Shown here: piece after piece, positions 60,663-64,000 of the stretch
Numbering within the stretch: position 1 is the first letter of the stretch
How the letters are laid out: each line of letters begins with the position of its first letter
Assembly: GCA_022072055.1 (NCBI GenBank)
Contig: JAJVIK010000007.1
Location: 124,001 to 188,000 of the forward strand
DNA from: a bacterium
GTDB lineage: Bacteria > Hinthialibacterota > Hinthialibacteria > OLB16
Length of the DNA: 64,000 bases
Direction of reading: 5' to 3'
The notes under the pieces: model-generated
The model's input: only the letters and a program-made list of their open reading frames with translations
Database searches by the model: none
What the model was told of the DNA's origin: nothing
Program-made: the position numbers and the translations under genes

Positions 60663-63437
60663 TCAGGGACGCCTTCGGGACTTTGTGGTCGGGAGGAGCG
60701 GAGCGGTGAGTTGCTGGTAGAGCTCGAAAAGGAACTCGACCCGCGAGCGCTCGCCGTTGAACGGCGCGGAGCGATAGCACCGGTCCACCGCGCGGTCGAG
60801 ACGCTTGTGGGCCTCCCGGAGGGCTTTGGGCATGGTCTCGGGGCCATAGAGGTCCGCAAGGGTGTTCCCCTTGAATTGTGCGCGGACATCCAGCACGCGC
60901 TGCGCCGCCTTCTCGACATCCGCCACTTGCTTCGGAGCAGGGTCTTGCGGCCAGGGAAAATTGTTGTAGACCAGCTTGGCCGAGTAGCGGTACCTGGATT
61001 CTAATCGTCCACAGACCTGACACACCCAGGCCATGTGCATGGCGCTGGTGAGGACCCCGAAATGGTATTGGGTGGCGCCGGGGATTAGGAGAGCCAAGTT
61101 GCTGGCAATGGTGTTTCTCCGCATGAAGGCCATCGGGATGATGTCCCGGCGTTCGGAGGACACAGAGGGAATGAAGAGGTAGGGTCGGTCCGGGTGGCTG
61201 ACAAAGGCGAAGCGTGCCGGTGTTCCCGCCAACTCGCGCGTGGCGGGGCGCTTGCTCGCAAGGCGGAACGCTTTGACCGCCTTAAGGCGCGCCATCACCG
61301 CCGGCATCTGTCGGAGCTCTTTCGGCGAAGCATCCTGGAGCCATAGACAGTACCGGGGAATTCCGTTGATAAACTCATCGGATCCGAGATAGGGGCGCAC
61401 AAACGGCGCCGCTTGAGGGCATTCCTTGAGGAGCGCCTTGCGTTCTTCCTTGCTGAGTAAGAGGTGCCCTCCATCAATAGGTTGATTCCCAAAGCGAATC
61501 TCCGGAACCTTACAGAGCGGAGTGGACCGGTTGGTGATGGCAATGTCGGGACCGGAGACGAGATACGGCCCGATGTTGGATGCGGCCACCGGGATCGGCT
61601 CGCCATTTGCCTTGGAATAGTCATGGATGACCTTGTCCGAACGGTCGAAGGCCCCGAAGCCGATGATGACCACATGTACATGCGCCTTGCCGCGCGCCTC
61701 GCTCATCCAACTGAACGTGCGGTGCGCGAAATGAATCTTGATCCCGCGACGAAAGAGCTCCGGCCACAGGACCCCCACCTGCTCCCCTTGCGTGATCGAA
61801 TTGGTCGACACAAAGGCCGCGCGGATTTCGGTCTTGCGGAGATACTCGGAAGCCCGCAGGTACCATCCGCTCACATAATCCAGCAGCCCCGCGTTCTTGA
61901 TCTCCTTGCATACAAGACCCAGGTCGTCGCGTTGCGCCTCGGCCTGGAACTTGCCTCCCACGAACGGCGGGTTCCCCATCACATAGCTGCACCTTGCGGC
62001 GGGAAGCGCGTCGTTCCAGTCGATCCGGAGCGCGTTGCCCACCACAATCCTCGCGCTCTTCTTGAGCGGCAGGCGCAGCACCGGCGAGCCGAAGACCTCG
62101 CCCACCCGCTCGTTCATCTGGTGGTCGATCAACCACATCGCCACCTCCGCGATTCGCGCGGGCCACTCCTCGATCTCGATCCCATACATCTGGTCCACAT
62201 CCACCTTGAGCAGGGTGTCGAGGACCAGTCGTTCCTGATGGTGGTTGCCGTTGTACAGCGCCTTGAGGACTTCCAGTTCAAGCAGGCGCAGTTCCCGGTA
62301 GGCGACCACCAGGAAGTTTCCGCAGCCGCAGGCCGGATCGAGGAATCGGAGCGAGGCGAGCTTTTCATGGAAGGCTTTGAGCTTCTTCTCATTCGCCCCG
62401 CAGCGCGCCAGTTCGGCCTTGAGGTTGTCCAAGAACAGGCTGCGGACCAGCTTCAGAATGTCCCGTTCGCTGGTGTAATGCGCGCCGATCTGGCGACGTT
62501 TCCGCCTGCCCTCCTCGGTCGCCATGATCGACTGGAAGAGCGAACCGAAAACCGCCGGACTGATCCGCGCCCAGTTGAAGTCGCAGCATTTGACCAACGC
62601 GGCGCGCATCGCCGCGTCAAATTCCGCGAAGCCGAGGTCCTCATGAAAAAGGTCCCCGTTGACATAGGGAAGCTCCCTCAATTCATCAGGAAGTTTCGGG
62701 GAGCGATCCGGTTTATCGGTGTCCAGCACGCTGAACAAGCGCGCGAGGAGTGGCCCCAGGTCGCTGCCATCCGACCGGGTGGACTTGACCAACATCTTGA
62801 AAGCGTCCAGCTCGAAAATGCCGGTGTCATCCGCAAAGAGGCAGAACAGCACTCGGACCAGGAAGCGCTCCAATCGGTGTCCGGAGTACCCGCCGCGCTC
62901 GAGCGCGTCATGGAGCTCTCCCAGGATTTCCACCGCGCGGATGTTGACCGGATCCTCAGGGTCCACCGGCTGGACCTGGTAGCCGGACAAGAATCCGAAA
63001 TGGCGGATGTTCTCGTGGAGTTTGGCTGTTGGAAACGAAGCGATGGGGACGGATGAGTCTTCGGATTCGAGGTCGTACAGCACAATTCGGGCAAAATCGG
63101 AGACCACGATGTAACGGGGAGCCTCGTCGATTCGCCCCTCGCGCGTGAGCGACTGGACATAGTCGAAGGCCTGAGAAGCGGCCTTAGAGAGGTCCGCGTC
63201 CAACGACTTGTGTTCGCCGAGCATCACCCCGCTGTAGAAGACATCGATCCGGTCGTAGGTTCCCTTGAGGTTCCGAACCTTTTCCTCAAAGCTCGCCACG
63301 CTCCGGCGTCGAATGCCGAAGACCCCGAAGAACTCGGTCCAGAAACTCTGCGCCTCGGCCCGTTCGCTGGAGACCTCGCGCCACTCGGAGGCGAACGCCA
63401 TCGCGTTCATGCGGATTTCATTGAGTGAGAATCTCAT
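60663..63437 (-). CDS. MmeI-like single-chain restriction-modification enzyme (Type IIL)
   Basis: The start at 63437 gives 924 residues, close to MmeI (919), and its MRFSLNEIRMNAMAFASEW aligns with the MmeI N-terminus; longer frames add unrelated residues. The nuclease site is D65-(9)-E75-H-K77 in DVFYSGVMLGEHKS, matching MmeI's D-x9-ExK. The adenine methyltransferase domain has motif I DPACGCGNF at 367-375 and motif IV NPPF at 489-492. The C-terminal third (about 620-900) is the target-recognition region, with RFAFVSHPDRPYLFIPSVSS. Type IIL enzymes methylate one strand and cut some 20 bases away. No neighbouring modification gene is needed. All catalytic motifs are intact, so likely active; recognition sequence cannot be read by eye. 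Confidence 0.9.
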   Translation of the reverse strand: MRFSLNEIRMNAMAFASEWREVSSERAEAQSFWTEFFGVFGIRRRSVASFEEKVRNLKGTYDRIDVFYSGVMLGEHKSLDADLSKAASQAFDYVQSLTREGRIDEAPRYIVVSDFARIVLYDLESEDSSVPIASFPTAKLHENIRHFGFLSGYQVQPVDPEDPVNIRAVEILGELHDALERGGYSGHRLERFLVRVLFCLFADDTGIFELDAFKMLVKSTRSDGSDLGPLLARLFSVLDTDKPDRSPKLPDELRELPYVNGDLFHEDLGFAEFDAAMRAALVKCCDFNWARISPAVFGSLFQSIMATEEGRRKRRQIGAHYTSERDILKLVRSLFLDNLKAELARCGANEKKLKAFHEKLASLRFLDPACGCGNFLVVAYRELRLLELEVLKALYNGNHHQERLVLDTLLKVDVDQMYGIEIEEWPARIAEVAMWLIDHQMNERVGEVFGSPVLRLPLKKSARIVVGNALRIDWNDALPAARCSYVMGNPPFVGGKFQAEAQRDDLGLVCKEIKNAGLLDYVSGWYLRASEYLRKTEIRAAFVSTNSITQGEQVGVLWPELFRRGIKIHFAHRTFSWMSEARGKAHVHVVIIGFGAFDRSDKVIHDYSKANGEPIPVAASNIGPYLVSGPDIAITNRSTPLCKVPEIRFGNQPIDGGHLLLSKEERKALLKECPQAAPFVRPYLGSDEFINGIPRYCLWLQDASPKELRQMPAVMARLKAVKAFRLASKRPATRELAGTPARFAFVSHPDRPYLFIPSVSSERRDIIPMAFMRRNTIASNLALLIPGATQYHFGVLTSAMHMAWVCQVCGRLESRYRYSAKLVYNNFPWPQDPAPKQVADVEKAAQRVLDVRAQFKGNTLADLYGPETMPKALREAHKRLDRAVDRCYRSAPFNGERSRVEFLFELYQQLTAPLLPTTKSRRRP

Positions 63438-63694
63438 GAGATTCAGTCCAAGCCCACCGGTGAACGAGGCGGGCGACTCCAGATTCTCGCCATTTAAGAT
63501 ATCGCGGCATCTCCCGTCAACATCAACTGGGATTTCCTCCGGGCGCGGGAGTTCCACGCTCTTTCGCGGCCCGTTCGAGAAGGGGCATGTTCTCATCCCC
63601 CCCGCTTGAGCCATTTCCTCCTTCATCGGATAATACTCCCCCGTGGCGAGGGACCCGCCCAGTCAGAACTCCACCTTGCCTTAAAGGATGCCGA

Positions 63695-64000
63695 ATGACC
63701 TCCTTGCGCGGCGCGCTTGGGACAGTTGTCCTGTGTTTCATTGGAGCGGCGACCTCCGGGTCGGAGCCTGTTCTCTCGGTTCGGCCCGGCCCCGAGCGGA
63801 TCGATGTCCTGGTCGACGGGAAGTTGTTCACCTCTTACCGCCACCCCCGCGACTGGAAGTTTCCGTACCTTTGGCCGGTGATCGGGCCGCGCGGCGGGCA
63901 AAGCCTCACCATCGAAAAGGGCATCAACCACCCCCACCACCGTTCGCTCTATCTCGCCTGCGACAAGGTCAACGGCGCCAATTATTGGCAGGAGGGACTC
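63695..64000 (+). CDS. DUF6807 (PmoA-like) exported protein, 3' end outside window
   Basis: ATG at 63695 with AAAGGA 6 bases upstream; open to the end of the window, 102 residues seen. Signal peptide (GALGTVVLCFIGAATSG), then VLVDGKLFTSYRHPRDWKFP, WPVIGPRGGQSLT and GINHPHHRSLYLACDKVNGA. The HPHHRSL region is the hallmark of the DUF6807 family, often mislabelled as methane oxygenase PmoA; it is found next to Gfo/Idh/MocA proteins in planctomycete-like genomes. Not a methane monooxygenase subunit. Confidence 0.82.
   Translation, partial: MTSLRGALGTVVLCFIGAATSGSEPVLSVRPGPERIDVLVDGKLFTSYRHPRDWKFPYLWPVIGPRGGQSLTIEKGINHPHHRSLYLACDKVNGANYWQEGL

Noticed and set aside
61464-63056. Long open frame (530 codons) opposite the MmeI-like gene
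   Set aside because: It mirrors a verified gene with catalytic motifs; high-GC codon structure leaves the antisense frame open. No domain is recognisable.
63695-64000. Particulate methane monooxygenase subunit PmoA
   Set aside because: The sequence fits DUF6807, a family often misnamed PmoA; it has a signal peptide and a HPHHR motif, not the membrane helices of real PmoA.

Overview
The window is gene-dense, high-GC bacterial DNA with no rRNA or tRNA gene that I can see. The organism looks Gram-negative: there is an LpxD-type acyltransferase, a secretin, an ExbB/ExbD pair and SPOR/SpoIID cell-wall machinery. The haem-linked DUF1549/DUF1553 'planctomycete' protein, several Tat-exported Gfo/Idh/MocA dehydrogenases, dockerin-like secreted proteins, a DUF6807 protein and a complete bat operon point to an uncultured PVC-like, Sumerlaeota-like or Hydrogenedentota-like heterotroph. 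That placement is inferred from gene content only.

Layout. 1-5.5 kb: batABCDE in tightly overlapping order (batA cut by the window edge), then an exported ADP-ribosylglycohydrolase. 7.6-8.4 kb: an AT-richer islet with a DUF2335-like membrane protein. 8.4-18.9 kb, minus strand: mgtE; an ECF sigma / anti-sigma / HtrA-like operon whose HtrA has lost all three catalytic residues; a PhoR/PhoB-like pair; a Tat-exported dehydrogenase; exbB-exbD; a pseudopilin. 19-25 kb, plus strand: an orphan SagB-like double nitroreductase, a ROK sugar kinase behind a good promoter and palindrome, and a SPOR-SpoIID protein. 25-31 kb: two small hypotheticals, a large secretin and an oxidoreductase, both minus-strand genes followed by clear terminators.

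31-40.6 kb: ubiX-ubiA-glycosyltransferase, the DUF1549/1553 cytochrome-like protein, a perfect 82-bp tandem repeat, and a three-gene sugar module (oxidoreductase, TIM-barrel epimerase, URO-D-like protein). 40.6-48.9 kb: hairpin repeat, glycosyltransferase and ABC ATPase with overlapping divergent starts, short lpxD with terminator, a graveyard of toxin-antitoxin fragments, carA, an aldo/keto reductase, an esterase and a dockerin-like secreted protein. 49-51.5 kb: a haemolysin-III protein followed by a two-gene AAA ATPase / DUF4276 module, the best candidate here for an uncharacterised defence system. 51.5-55.4 kb: GH4 glucosidase, BadF-type sugar kinase and ahcY with a candidate structured leader. 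55.4-64 kb: secreted thioredoxin-like protein, glycosidase-like protein, FG-GAP/dockerin protein, a complete MmeI-like single-chain restriction-modification enzyme, and the start of a DUF6807 protein.

Themes: envelope stress and transport (bat, sigma/anti-sigma/pseudo-HtrA, ExbBD, secretin), exported carbohydrate metabolism (dehydrogenases, GH4, kinases, dockerin-like proteins), and phage or plasmid defence (MmeI-like enzyme, AAA-DUF4276, TA remnants). Start codons were chosen by ribosome-binding sites and signal peptides and are often downstream of the longest open frame.
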